This document shows positions 1-7,409 of a DNA stretch of 64,000 bases, in pieces (the stretch's first letter is position 1; the number at the start of each line of letters is the position of its first letter). The stretch covers positions 124,001 to 188,000 of the forward strand of contig JAGXFN010000002.1 in the NCBI GenBank assembly GCA_024637195.1, in the 5' to 3' direction. The stretch is from Arcobacter sp. Its GTDB lineage: Bacteria > Campylobacterota > Campylobacteria > Campylobacterales > Sulfurimonadaceae. Both the position numbers and the translations under genes were made by a program. The notes beneath the pieces are model-generated. The model was not told the DNA's origin. It made no database searches and saw only the letters and a list, made by a program, of their open reading frames with translations.

Positions 1-321
1 TTGAAAGAACGAAAACTTATTGTCGCAGGTGCAAAAAAAATGGTCGTATTTGATGATATGAAAATCTCTGAAAAACTGATGGTATATGACAAAGGAGTAA
101 ATGTTATATCAGGCGATAACATTGAATATGCTGATTATGTTGTAAAAACAAGAGATGGTGATGTATGGATGCCATATGTCCCTCAACAAGATGCCTTGTA
201 CAACAGTATTAATCATTTTAGAGAGTGTATTGAATCAAATAAACAATCAATTTCAAACCCAAGGCAAGCTATACGACTTCTAAAGATTTTAGAAACAGCC
301 GATAAAAATATGAATAAGTAG
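1..321 (+). CDS. Gfo/Idh/MocA-type sugar dehydrogenase, C-terminal part (5' end outside window)
   Basis: This is the last 106 codons of a gene that begins before the window; the TTG at base 1 is simply the first codon visible. The end of the protein has the usual finish of NAD(P)-dependent sugar oxidoreductases of the Gfo/Idh/MocA family: a segment DALYNSINHFRECIESNK followed by a helix ending AIRLLKILETAD. The Rossmann domain is not visible, so cofactor and substrate cannot be read. It lies 6 nt upstream of the SDR gene and is probably in the same operon. In glycan loci such enzymes often oxidise a UDP-sugar at C3 before transamination, which fits the DegT gene two genes downstream; this is inference. 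Confidence 0.7.
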   Translation: MKERKLIVAGAKKMVVFDDMKISEKLMVYDKGVNVISGDNIEYADYVVKTRDGDVWMPYVPQQDALYNSINHFRECIESNKQSISNPRQAIRLLKILETADKNMNK

Positions 322-327
322 GGCACT

Positions 328-1293
328 ATGCAAAATAGACCAGAGATAAAAAATAGCACGATATTGGTAGCAGGTGGAGCAGGATTTATCGGAAGCCATT
401 TAGTGGACAAACTGCTTGACGAAGGCGCAAAAGAGGTTGTTGTCATAGATAGTCTTTTTCTAGGGAGTGAAGAAAATCTTAAAGATGCTATTTCTAAAGG
501 TGTGATACTTTACAAAGATGACATTGAAATAACTTCCTCACTTGATTATATTTTTGAAAAACATAATATCGATATAGTTTTTAACTGTGCCACCAAAGCT
601 CTCAACTACTCTTTTGTAAACCCTAGAAATGCGTTTGACACCAATGTAAATGGGGTGTTGAATATTTTGGAACATCAACGAAAAGGACACTTTAAAACCT
701 TAGTTCATTTTTCCACATCAGAAGTGTACGGAAGTGCAGTTTATGAGCCTATGGATGAGAAACACCCTATCAATCCTACAACAACTTATGCCGCAGGAAA
801 AGCAGCTGCAGATATAGCTATAAATAGTTGGATCAATATGTTTGACTTGGATGCTTTTATAGTAAGACCTTTCAACAACTATGGACCACGACAAAATTAT
901 AAAGGTTATTTAGCTGGTATTATCCCTATAACTGCCTACAGAATATTAAATGACATAAACCCTGAAATCCACGGTACAGGGCTTCAAAGCAGAGATTTCA
1001 TTTATGTGCTCGATACAGTAGATGCCATAATAAAACTTTATCCACTTATGGCAAAAGCAGACAGTATAAATATCTCTACTGACGGACAGATGTCCATGCA
1101 AGAGGTGATCTCAAAGATTGTTAAACTTATGGATTACAAGGGTGAAGTCTTAAACAGGCCTGCTCGCGGGGCAGATGTAGAATGCCATAATGCTAGTAAT
1201 GCAAAAGTTAAGTCAATGATAGATTATCAGCTCACCTCTTTTGAAGATGGTTTGGAAAAAACCATACAATGGTATCAGGAAAATATCAAATGA
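328..1293 (+). CDS. NAD-dependent epimerase/dehydratase, extended SDR family (nucleotide sugar)
   Basis: A 321-residue nucleotide-sugar enzyme of the extended short-chain dehydrogenase family, of the size of 4-epimerases, 4,6-dehydratases and UDP-glucuronate decarboxylases. The NAD-binding glycine motif GGAGFIGSH is at about residues 16-24. The catalytic region has FSTSEVYG near 128-135 and a Tyr154-x3-Lys158 pair (YAAGK). The segment RPFNNYGPRQ near 190 is typical of sugar-nucleotide SDRs. It starts 6 nt after the preceding dehydrogenase and overlaps the next gene by 4 nt (ATGA), so it is part of the sugar cassette. The exact reaction cannot be told from sequence alone. Confidence 0.85.
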   Translation: MQNRPEIKNSTILVAGGAGFIGSHLVDKLLDEGAKEVVVIDSLFLGSEENLKDAISKGVILYKDDIEITSSLDYIFEKHNIDIVFNCATKALNYSFVNPRNAFDTNVNGVLNILEHQRKGHFKTLVHFSTSEVYGSAVYEPMDEKHPINPTTTYAAGKAAADIAINSWINMFDLDAFIVRPFNNYGPRQNYKGYLAGIIPITAYRILNDINPEIHGTGLQSRDFIYVLDTVDAIIKLYPLMAKADSINISTDGQMSMQEVISKIVKLMDYKGEVLNRPARGADVECHNASNAKVKSMIDYQLTSFEDGLEKTIQWYQENIK

Positions 1294-2369
1294 TAAAACT
1301 CATCAAACCCTACATCAGTTTTGAAGAAGTTCAGGATGAATTCAAAGAGATATTTGAGAGTGGTTGGTTTACCAAAGGTAAATTTGTAGAAGAGTTTCGA
1401 GAAGAAATTGAAGTTTATACGGGTGCGAAGCATGCTTATTTGGCTACATCTGCTACGACAGCTCTTACGATGGCTTTAAAAGCTTTGGATATAAAAGCAG
1501 GTGACGAGGTGATAGTTTCAGACTTTTCGTTTCCTGCTACAGCAAATGTGGTAGAAGATTTAGGTGCTATTCCTATTTTTGCAGATGTGAGTTTAGAAAC
1601 ATTTAATATGTTGGCGGATGATTTAGAAAGAAAAATCACGTCTAAAACAAAAGCTGTAATATTTGTAGATGCCCTTGGCAGTCCAATAGGGATACATGAG
1701 ATAAAGAAGATTTGTGAGAAACACCATCTTCCGTTGATAGAAGATGGTGCATGCGCCCTTGGCAGCAGTGAGTTTGGCATAAGATGCGGTAACATCGCAG
1801 ATATTACATGCTTTAGCTTTCACCCTAGAAAACTTCTTACTACGGGCGAAGGTGGGGCAATAACATTTAATGATGCTAAATTTGTTCCATTTTTTGATGT
1901 GAAGCTTAACCATGGTGCAGTGGTCAATGAGGGTAAATTTGATTTTGTGGACTATGGGTACAATTATAGAGTTCCAGAACTTCAATGTGTGATGGGCATC
2001 AAACAACTCAAAAAACTCGATGACATTGTCAAATCAAGAAACATCATAAGAGATGCATATACCAAGGCGCTAACACCCCTCGGCTTTACGGTGCAAAAAG
2101 TATCGGATGATATTGTTTATAATGTACAATCTTTGGTTTTTAAAGTTCCTGACGGTATAGATCGAGATGAATTAGTCAAGTTCTTAAAAGAAAATGGTAT
2201 AGAGACTACAATAGGCACATACTGCCTAAGTGGCACGACATACTATAGAAATAAATATAATAGTGTGCAAGCAAATGCGTACTACCTTGAAGCGAATACA
2301 ATTACTTTCCCATGCTATGATGGTGTGAATGTTAAATATATTACAGATACAATAAGCCTGTATAGTTAA
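1290..2369 (+). CDS. DegT/DnrJ/EryC1 family sugar aminotransferase
   Basis: PLP-dependent aminotransferase of the DegT/DnrJ/EryC1 (sugar aminotransferase) family, 359 residues. I chose the ATG at 1290 because it overlaps the SDR stop as ATGA and begins with the family-typical IKLIKPYISFEEVQ; an upstream in-frame ATG at 1269 lies inside the SDR. The PLP lysine is Lys181 in FSFHPRKLLTTGEGG, preceded by the cofactor-contacting LIEDGACALGS. It would add an amino group to a keto-sugar nucleotide produced by the two upstream oxidoreductases. The amino sugar is a plausible acceptor for the acyltransferase encoded next; the sugar identity is unknown. Confidence 0.88.
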   Translation: MIKLIKPYISFEEVQDEFKEIFESGWFTKGKFVEEFREEIEVYTGAKHAYLATSATTALTMALKALDIKAGDEVIVSDFSFPATANVVEDLGAIPIFADVSLETFNMLADDLERKITSKTKAVIFVDALGSPIGIHEIKKICEKHHLPLIEDGACALGSSEFGIRCGNIADITCFSFHPRKLLTTGEGGAITFNDAKFVPFFDVKLNHGAVVNEGKFDFVDYGYNYRVPELQCVMGIKQLKKLDDIVKSRNIIRDAYTKALTPLGFTVQKVSDDIVYNVQSLVFKVPDGIDRDELVKFLKENGIETTIGTYCLSGTTYYRNKYNSVQANAYYLEANTITFPCYDGVNVKYITDTISLYS

Positions 2370-2381
2370 CAAAGGTAAAAA

Positions 2382-3035
2382 ATGAAAAAGATAATTATTC
2401 TTGGTGGTCAGGGTGATGGTGTCGTAATTGCCTCATTAATCAATGACATTAAGAAAATAGGTCAAAAAATAGAGCTATTAGGCTTTCTAAATGACAGTGA
2501 AGATAGTAGAATACTTGATTTTCCTGTCTTAGGATGTTTGGATGACTGGAAAAATTATAAAGAAGATGAAAATATTTATTTTATAACGGCATTGTTAAAA
2601 ACTAAATATAGCTATCAAAGATCAAAACTAATCAATGATTTGAAAATACCTTTAGATAGATATTGTAATATTGTTCACCCTACAGCAACAATTTCAGATT
2701 ATAGTAAAGTAGGTGTTGGTAATGTTATTGGTCCAAATGTTAATATTATGCCTAATGTGACTATCGGTAACCACTGTTCGTTTAGAGCAAGTGCAAGTAT
2801 AGGGCACGACTGTAAAATAAATAATTTTTGCTATATGGGGCCGAATTCAACAATGGCAGGGAAATCAGTTTTGATGGATGGTGCACATATGGGACCAAAT
2901 GCCAGTTTACTTGATGGAAAAGTTGTTGGTCAGCATGCAATACTTGGGATGGGTTCAGTAGCTACTAAAGATATAGAAGATTTTAAAGTACATTTTGGAG
3001 TTCCCTCAAAAAAAATTGGCATGGTGTTTAAATAA
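2382..3035 (+). CDS. NeuD/PglD-type sugar O/N-acyltransferase (left-handed beta-helix)
   Basis: A 217-residue sugar acyltransferase of the NeuD/PglD type. The N-terminal half begins with a Rossmann-like strand and glycines (IIILGGQGDG). From about residue 100 the protein runs into hexapeptide repeats (VGVGNVIGPNVNIMPNVTIG and later turns), the signature of the left-handed beta-helix fold. The His in the SIGHDCKINN segment matches the catalytic His of the family. Members move an acetyl or other acyl group from a thioester to an amino sugar. Because a ketoacyl-ACP synthase and a dedicated ACP follow within 1.6 kb, the acyl donor here may be an acyl-ACP rather than acetyl-CoA; that is inference. 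Confidence 0.8.
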   Translation: MKKIIILGGQGDGVVIASLINDIKKIGQKIELLGFLNDSEDSRILDFPVLGCLDDWKNYKEDENIYFITALLKTKYSYQRSKLINDLKIPLDRYCNIVHPTATISDYSKVGVGNVIGPNVNIMPNVTIGNHCSFRASASIGHDCKINNFCYMGPNSTMAGKSVLMDGAHMGPNASLLDGKVVGQHAILGMGSVATKDIEDFKVHFGVPSKKIGMVFK

Positions 3036-3058
3036 AATATCGTAAAGGAGCCAAGATA

Positions 3059-3664
3059 ATGAAAAAATATAATTTAGAGTTTTGTTTTAAAGGTAGTAGA
3101 AACTATGTGCAAGGACCTGATATATTTGAGGCAGTTGTTGAAAAATTAAAACTTGACTTTGATATTCACAATGTAACTGATATTAAATATTCTGCTCATG
3201 AAATGCTGCATACCAATGCAGAGATGATTGTAAGTGAAAACTTCAATAACAATGACTTTGAAAAAATCAATTCTGTTATAACATTTAAAAAAAATGATAC
3301 AAAATGTTATGTAGTAATTGTAGAAAATGGAGATAAAATAGAATGTTCAACTGATTATAGTGAAGAGATCGTGAGAACAAAGTCTATAATAAATAAAAAT
3401 ATTATCACTTTTGCAAATGAGCTAGAAGACAGTATTACGGAAATTGTAGTTTCTATGAATAAATATTTTTTGCAAGAAACAGTGACAAAAAATGGAAAGT
3501 GGATAGTAACAAAATTTGAATATAAAGAACTTGTAAATTTAGAAGACATAAAAGATAAAGAGTTAAAATTAGAGCTTACCAATAATTTCAATAACAAGTT
3601 AACTAAGAGTACTATTTTTGTAGATGATGTTGCTGTTGGATATTTATATTTTTCACTAATTTAG
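3059..3664 (+). CDS. unrecognised 201-residue protein inside the acyl/ACP cassette
   Basis: I do not recognise this protein. It is 201 residues, has no signal peptide or transmembrane segment, and is very AT-rich and rich in Asn, Lys and Ile. It starts with KYNLEFCFKGSRNYVQGPDIFEA and reads as an alternation of strands and helices. The start is supported by AAAGGAG at 3044-3050, and the stop runs into the AGGAG that serves the next gene, so it is co-translated with the ketoacyl-ACP synthase. Position between an acyltransferase and KAS III/ACP suggests a role in making or moving the acyl group, for example a hot-dog dehydratase or thioesterase, but no motif proves that. Confidence 0.6.
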   Translation: MKKYNLEFCFKGSRNYVQGPDIFEAVVEKLKLDFDIHNVTDIKYSAHEMLHTNAEMIVSENFNNNDFEKINSVITFKKNDTKCYVVIVENGDKIECSTDYSEEIVRTKSIINKNIITFANELEDSITEIVVSMNKYFLQETVTKNGKWIVTKFEYKELVNLEDIKDKELKLELTNNFNNKLTKSTIFVDDVAVGYLYFSLI

Positions 3665-3672
3665 GAGCAGAA

Positions 3673-4596
3673 ATGTTAGCAATTCAAGAAATAGCAAGCT
3701 ATATACCGAATAAAAAAATATCAAACTATGATAAAAAAGAGCAGTTTGAACTTGATGATGATTTTATAGAAAATAAAATCGGTGTTAAAACTCACTCTAT
3801 AAAAGAAGATAGTGAGAAAGCATCAGACTTGTGTGTGAAAGCATTTGAAAACTTACTAAAAAAAGTAGATATAGATAAAAACAGTATCGATTGCTGCGTT
3901 GTTGTTACTCAAAATCCTGACTATAATATTCCGCATACATCTGCTATAGTTCATGGAAAACTTGAACTATCTCAAGATTGTGCATGTTTTGATATATCTT
4001 TGGGTTGCAGCGGATATGTGTATGGATTATCAAACATTATCTCGTTTATGAAAAGCAATGGTTTGAAAAATGGATTGTTATTTACTGCTGATCCGTATAG
4101 TGAAATAATAGATAATAATGATAAAAATACAGCATTGCTTTTTGGTGATGGAGCAACCGTTACATATATAAGTGAAGCAGGAATATATATGCCAAAGGAT
4201 TTTAGTTTTGGCACGAACGGTGAGCACTATAAAGAGCTTTTTTGTAAAGATAAGCTTTATATGAACGGTAGAGCTGTATTTAACTTTACGGCTACGACTA
4301 TTCCTAAACATATTCAACAACTTCTAGAAAAGAATGGCCTGGAAGATAAAGATGTAGACAAGTATGTACTTCATCAAGGAAGTAAATATATAGTTGACAC
4401 TATAAGAAAAAGACTGAAAATTGATGAAAATAAAGTACCATTTGATATGTACGAATATGGCAATACGATCTCATCGTCTATCCCCATTATTTTGGAAAAA
4501 GAGATGAGAAACAGTGATAATAAAAGATTTGTTATCTCAGGTTTTGGGGTAGGACTGTCTTGGGGTAGTGCTATAATAGAAAAAATTTCAATTTAA
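3673..4596 (+). CDS. 3-oxoacyl-ACP synthase III-like (KAS III / FabH family)
   Basis: A 307-residue condensing enzyme of the FabH (KAS III) family. All three catalytic residues are visible: Cys112 in DISLGCSGYVYGL, His234 in VLHQGSKY, and Asn264 in EYGNTISSS. KAS III joins a short acyl-CoA to malonyl-ACP and releases 3-oxoacyl-ACP. It is unlikely to be the housekeeping FabH, since it sits in a glycan locus, is AT-rich like its neighbours and is followed 13 nt later by its own ACP gene. A ribosome site AGGAG overlaps the previous stop. It most likely makes a short chain that is attached to an amino sugar, as proposed for viosamine-type flagellin glycan islands of Pseudomonas. Confidence 0.85.
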   Translation: MLAIQEIASYIPNKKISNYDKKEQFELDDDFIENKIGVKTHSIKEDSEKASDLCVKAFENLLKKVDIDKNSIDCCVVVTQNPDYNIPHTSAIVHGKLELSQDCACFDISLGCSGYVYGLSNIISFMKSNGLKNGLLFTADPYSEIIDNNDKNTALLFGDGATVTYISEAGIYMPKDFSFGTNGEHYKELFCKDKLYMNGRAVFNFTATTIPKHIQQLLEKNGLEDKDVDKYVLHQGSKYIVDTIRKRLKIDENKVPFDMYEYGNTISSSIPIILEKEMRNSDNKRFVISGFGVGLSWGSAIIEKISI

Positions 4597-4609
4597 AAAA
4601 GGAAAGAAG

Positions 4610-4840
4610 ATGAAAGCAACAGTAGAAAATGTAAAAGAAGTGATAGCAGAGGCCGAAGTGCTTGGTGATGTAAATGAAATGTCAAACGATATAGCTCTTA
4701 AAGATCAAGGGATTGATTCGTTGGATGTTGTCAATGTATATTTACTGCTTGAAGAAAAGTTTGATGTAAAAATACCAGATGAAGATTTAAATAAAGTTCA
4801 AACTATTAATGACATAGTTGAATATATTAATTTTAAATAA
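4610..4840 (+). CDS. acyl carrier protein, dedicated to glycan cassette
   Basis: A 76-residue acidic helical protein with the phosphopantetheine attachment site GIDSLDVVNVYLLLEEKF; the modified serine is Ser37. Length and the four-helix pattern match type II acyl carrier proteins. The start has a strong site (AAAGGAAAGAAG) directly upstream. It directly follows the KAS III gene, and the pair would provide an acyl thioester away from general lipid synthesis. No reductase of the FabG type is visible in this cassette, so any beta-keto reduction would rely on a housekeeping enzyme or on the unknown protein at 3059-3664. Confidence 0.9.
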   Translation: MKATVENVKEVIAEAEVLGDVNEMSNDIALKDQGIDSLDVVNVYLLLEEKFDVKIPDEDLNKVQTINDIVEYINFK

Positions 4841-4852
4841 AACTGAGAATAA

Positions 4853-6001
4853 TTGAAAAACAAGTTTAAGAAACTACTAACTTACTTACAATTACCGTTA
4901 CTATACTTTTTTGATTTTATATTTAAATATAAAATCAAAAAGTATATTTTTGTTGTTGGTGTAGATGAGATAGCAAATTGTACATTTTATTTTAAGAAAG
5001 CTTTTCACAATGAAGCAGTTAGTGTTAACTTTACACAAAATAAATTTTATCAGAATAACAAGTATGATTATTCCTTAGGCATAAAAAATATATATTTAAG
5101 ATATCTAATCAAAATCTTTTATGGGCCATACTTGTTGGCAAAACTTGCCAATCAATCTGAAGTATTTGTGTACTTTTGGTCGACAGGATTTTGTCTCGAG
5201 AGAGAGCTCGATTATAAATTTTTAAAATATAAAAATAAGAAAATTGTTTGTATTTTTGTAGGTGATGACGTAAGATCTAGGAAGCTTACTAAAGAGTTTT
5301 TTGATGAGAAAGAAGAAGACCACTTTATAAACTATATAATTAATAGTAAGAATGAAAACAGTGTTAAACGTGTAGCCTATTTGGCTGAAAAGTACTCAGA
5401 TATTATCTTTAGTCCAAGAAAAGTACAGCTCTCTTATTTAAAAGAATCAATTGACTTTTTTATGTATATGGTAGATGATAATATTTTTCATAAAGGCTCT
5501 AAATTAAATCTTAATGATAGAATTAAAGTATTGCATGCACCATCAAATCCAACGGTAAAAGGGACAGCATTGGTTAGGGCTGCTGTAAAAAAACTTAAAG
5601 TTGAAGGATATGATTTTGAGTATATTGAACTTATGAACAGACCAAATAGTGAAGTCTTAGCCAATCTTGAGAGTAGTCACATTGTATTAAATCAGTTTTA
5701 TGCAGCTATGCCTGGTGTGTTTGGTATTGAATCTATGGCTAAATATAATGCGGTATTAATGTCTCCTGATTATGAAAATCTTCCTGATGGTTCAAAAAAT
5801 GCCTGGGTACGAACGAAATATTGGGAAATTTATGATAATTTAAAATATCTACTAGATAACCCATCGAAAATAGATGAATATGCAAAAAATGGCTATGAAT
5901 TTGTTAAAAATAATTATACAGAAGAAAAAGTAAAAGAGTTTTACATAAATACTTTTTATGAACATAAGATAATAGATGATAAAAACATTTTTAAGAAATA
6001 G
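4853..6001 (+). CDS. putative glycosyltransferase (GT-B-like)
   Basis: A 382-residue protein starting at a TTG 12 nt after the ACP stop; no in-frame ATG lies close by. The N-terminal half has a hydrophobic stretch (about residues 10-25) and a region unlike well-known families. The C-terminal half resembles GT4-type glycosyltransferases: an EVLANLESSHIVLNQF segment, a GVFGIESMAKYNAVL segment equivalent to the donor-binding E-x7-E region, and a final YAKNGYEFVKNNYTEEKV helix. It probably adds one sugar of the lipid-linked oligosaccharide on the cytoplasmic side. It overlaps the flippase gene by 26 nt. The specificity cannot be read. Confidence 0.6.
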   Translation: MKNKFKKLLTYLQLPLLYFFDFIFKYKIKKYIFVVGVDEIANCTFYFKKAFHNEAVSVNFTQNKFYQNNKYDYSLGIKNIYLRYLIKIFYGPYLLAKLANQSEVFVYFWSTGFCLERELDYKFLKYKNKKIVCIFVGDDVRSRKLTKEFFDEKEEDHFINYIINSKNENSVKRVAYLAEKYSDIIFSPRKVQLSYLKESIDFFMYMVDDNIFHKGSKLNLNDRIKVLHAPSNPTVKGTALVRAAVKKLKVEGYDFEYIELMNRPNSEVLANLESSHIVLNQFYAAMPGVFGIESMAKYNAVLMSPDYENLPDGSKNAWVRTKYWEIYDNLKYLLDNPSKIDEYAKNGYEFVKNNYTEEKVKEFYINTFYEHKIIDDKNIFKK

Positions 6002-7409
6002 TTTCATCTACACTATTGGCACTATTCTTACACGAGGTATAGGTATTATCCTCATACCCATATATACTAGATATTTGACACCTGGCGAGTATGGGGTGAT
6101 AGATCTTTTTCTGATACTCACTTCTTTCATTAGCCTTACTATAGCTTTAGAGATTCATCAAGCTGTTGTACGATTTTATCAAAACACTGATGATGAAGAT
6201 GAAAAGATGCAGTATGTATCCAGTGCGTTTATGTTTTCTATATTTGTGTACAGTCTCTATTTTGCTGTCTCATATTTATTTTCAGATATTTTTACTTTAC
6301 TGATCCTTGATGATATAAAATATAGAAATATATTTCTACTAGCCAGTGGTGCTATTGCTACGGGGGGATTGTTTTATTTTACGAGCGGACAATTAAGATG
6401 GCAAATACTACCAAAACAGTCGGTTATAGTGAGTATTTTACATGTTCTTGTAGTAGCATTTATTGCAGTCTATTTACTAATAATAAAAGATATGAAAGTA
6501 GAGAGCATTTTTATAGGACAAATTGTTGGAAATCTTGTAGGTATCTTTCTTTCTATTTATTTTGTAAAAAAGAGTTATAAAGCAGTCTTTGTTTATGAAA
6601 AGTTTAAAGAAATGGTAAGCTTCTCTTATCCTCTTGTTTTTTCTGGCGTTGCTATATTTGTGGCTTTGTATGTAGATAGAATCGCGATAAAAGAGCTTAG
6701 GGGGCTTGAAGAATTGGGTATATACGGTGTGGCTTATAGGTTTGCGGCAGTTGCAAGTCTCGTGATGATAGGCTTTCAAAGCTCACTCTCACCACTTATA
6801 TATAAGCACCATAAAGAGGAGAAAACAGCCAAAAACATAGCAAGACTTTTTGATGGCTTCGTGGTTTTTGCACTTTTAGTAGTAGGCGGTTCTATTCTTT
6901 TTTCAAAAGAAGTTGTTATGCTCATGAGTACACAGAGCTATTATGGTGCTGCTCCTTTAATACCGCTTTTAGTAGCAAGTGTATTATTCAGTAACATGTA
7001 TATTTTTGCACCAGGACTCGGTATAGCTAAAAAAACAAAAACGTTAGCAAGCATAAGTATATTTGGTGCAGGGCTAAATACTATATTGAATTTTACATTG
7101 ATACCAATATTTGGGCTTTATGGAGCAGCTTTTGCTACTTTGAGTAGTGCAATAATGGTATTTATTCTTTATGTACTAATTGCATATAAGTACTATCCAA
7201 TACCATATAAAACGAAAAATCTGTCAATCGCATTTGTGTTTGTTTTGAGCAGTGGCTACGGTGTGTTAAACATGTTTAGTGAAATTACTGCTATGACTAT
7301 TACTATAAAAGTATTTTGTTTTTTAGGTGTTGAAGTAGTAGTCATTTTGTTATTGATAGAAAAAGAATATTTAAAAAAAATTCACTTAAGAATAAAAAAG
7401 ATAATTTAA
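5976..7409 (+). CDS. Wzx-type oligosaccharide flippase (MOP/MATE superfamily)
   Basis: A 477-residue integral membrane protein with about 12 to 14 hydrophobic segments, of the polysaccharide-export MOP superfamily (Wzx). The start FLRNSFIYTIGTILTRGIG and the TRYLTPGEYGVIDL loop after the first membrane segment are characteristic, as is the IPIFGLYGAAFATL segment around two thirds of the length. It would flip an undecaprenyl-diphosphate-linked glycan to the periplasmic face. Campylobacter jejuni uses the ABC transporter PglK for this step; no pglK-like gene is present in this window, so this protein is the best local candidate. It shares one base with the next gene (TAATG). Confidence 0.88.
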   Translation: MIKTFLRNSFIYTIGTILTRGIGIILIPIYTRYLTPGEYGVIDLFLILTSFISLTIALEIHQAVVRFYQNTDDEDEKMQYVSSAFMFSIFVYSLYFAVSYLFSDIFTLLILDDIKYRNIFLLASGAIATGGLFYFTSGQLRWQILPKQSVIVSILHVLVVAFIAVYLLIIKDMKVESIFIGQIVGNLVGIFLSIYFVKKSYKAVFVYEKFKEMVSFSYPLVFSGVAIFVALYVDRIAIKELRGLEELGIYGVAYRFAAVASLVMIGFQSSLSPLIYKHHKEEKTAKNIARLFDGFVVFALLVVGGSILFSKEVVMLMSTQSYYGAAPLIPLLVASVLFSNMYIFAPGLGIAKKTKTLASISIFGAGLNTILNFTLIPIFGLYGAAFATLSSAIMVFILYVLIAYKYYPIPYKTKNLSIAFVFVLSSGYGVLNMFSEITAMTITIKVFCFLGVEVVVILLLIEKEYLKKIHLRIKKII

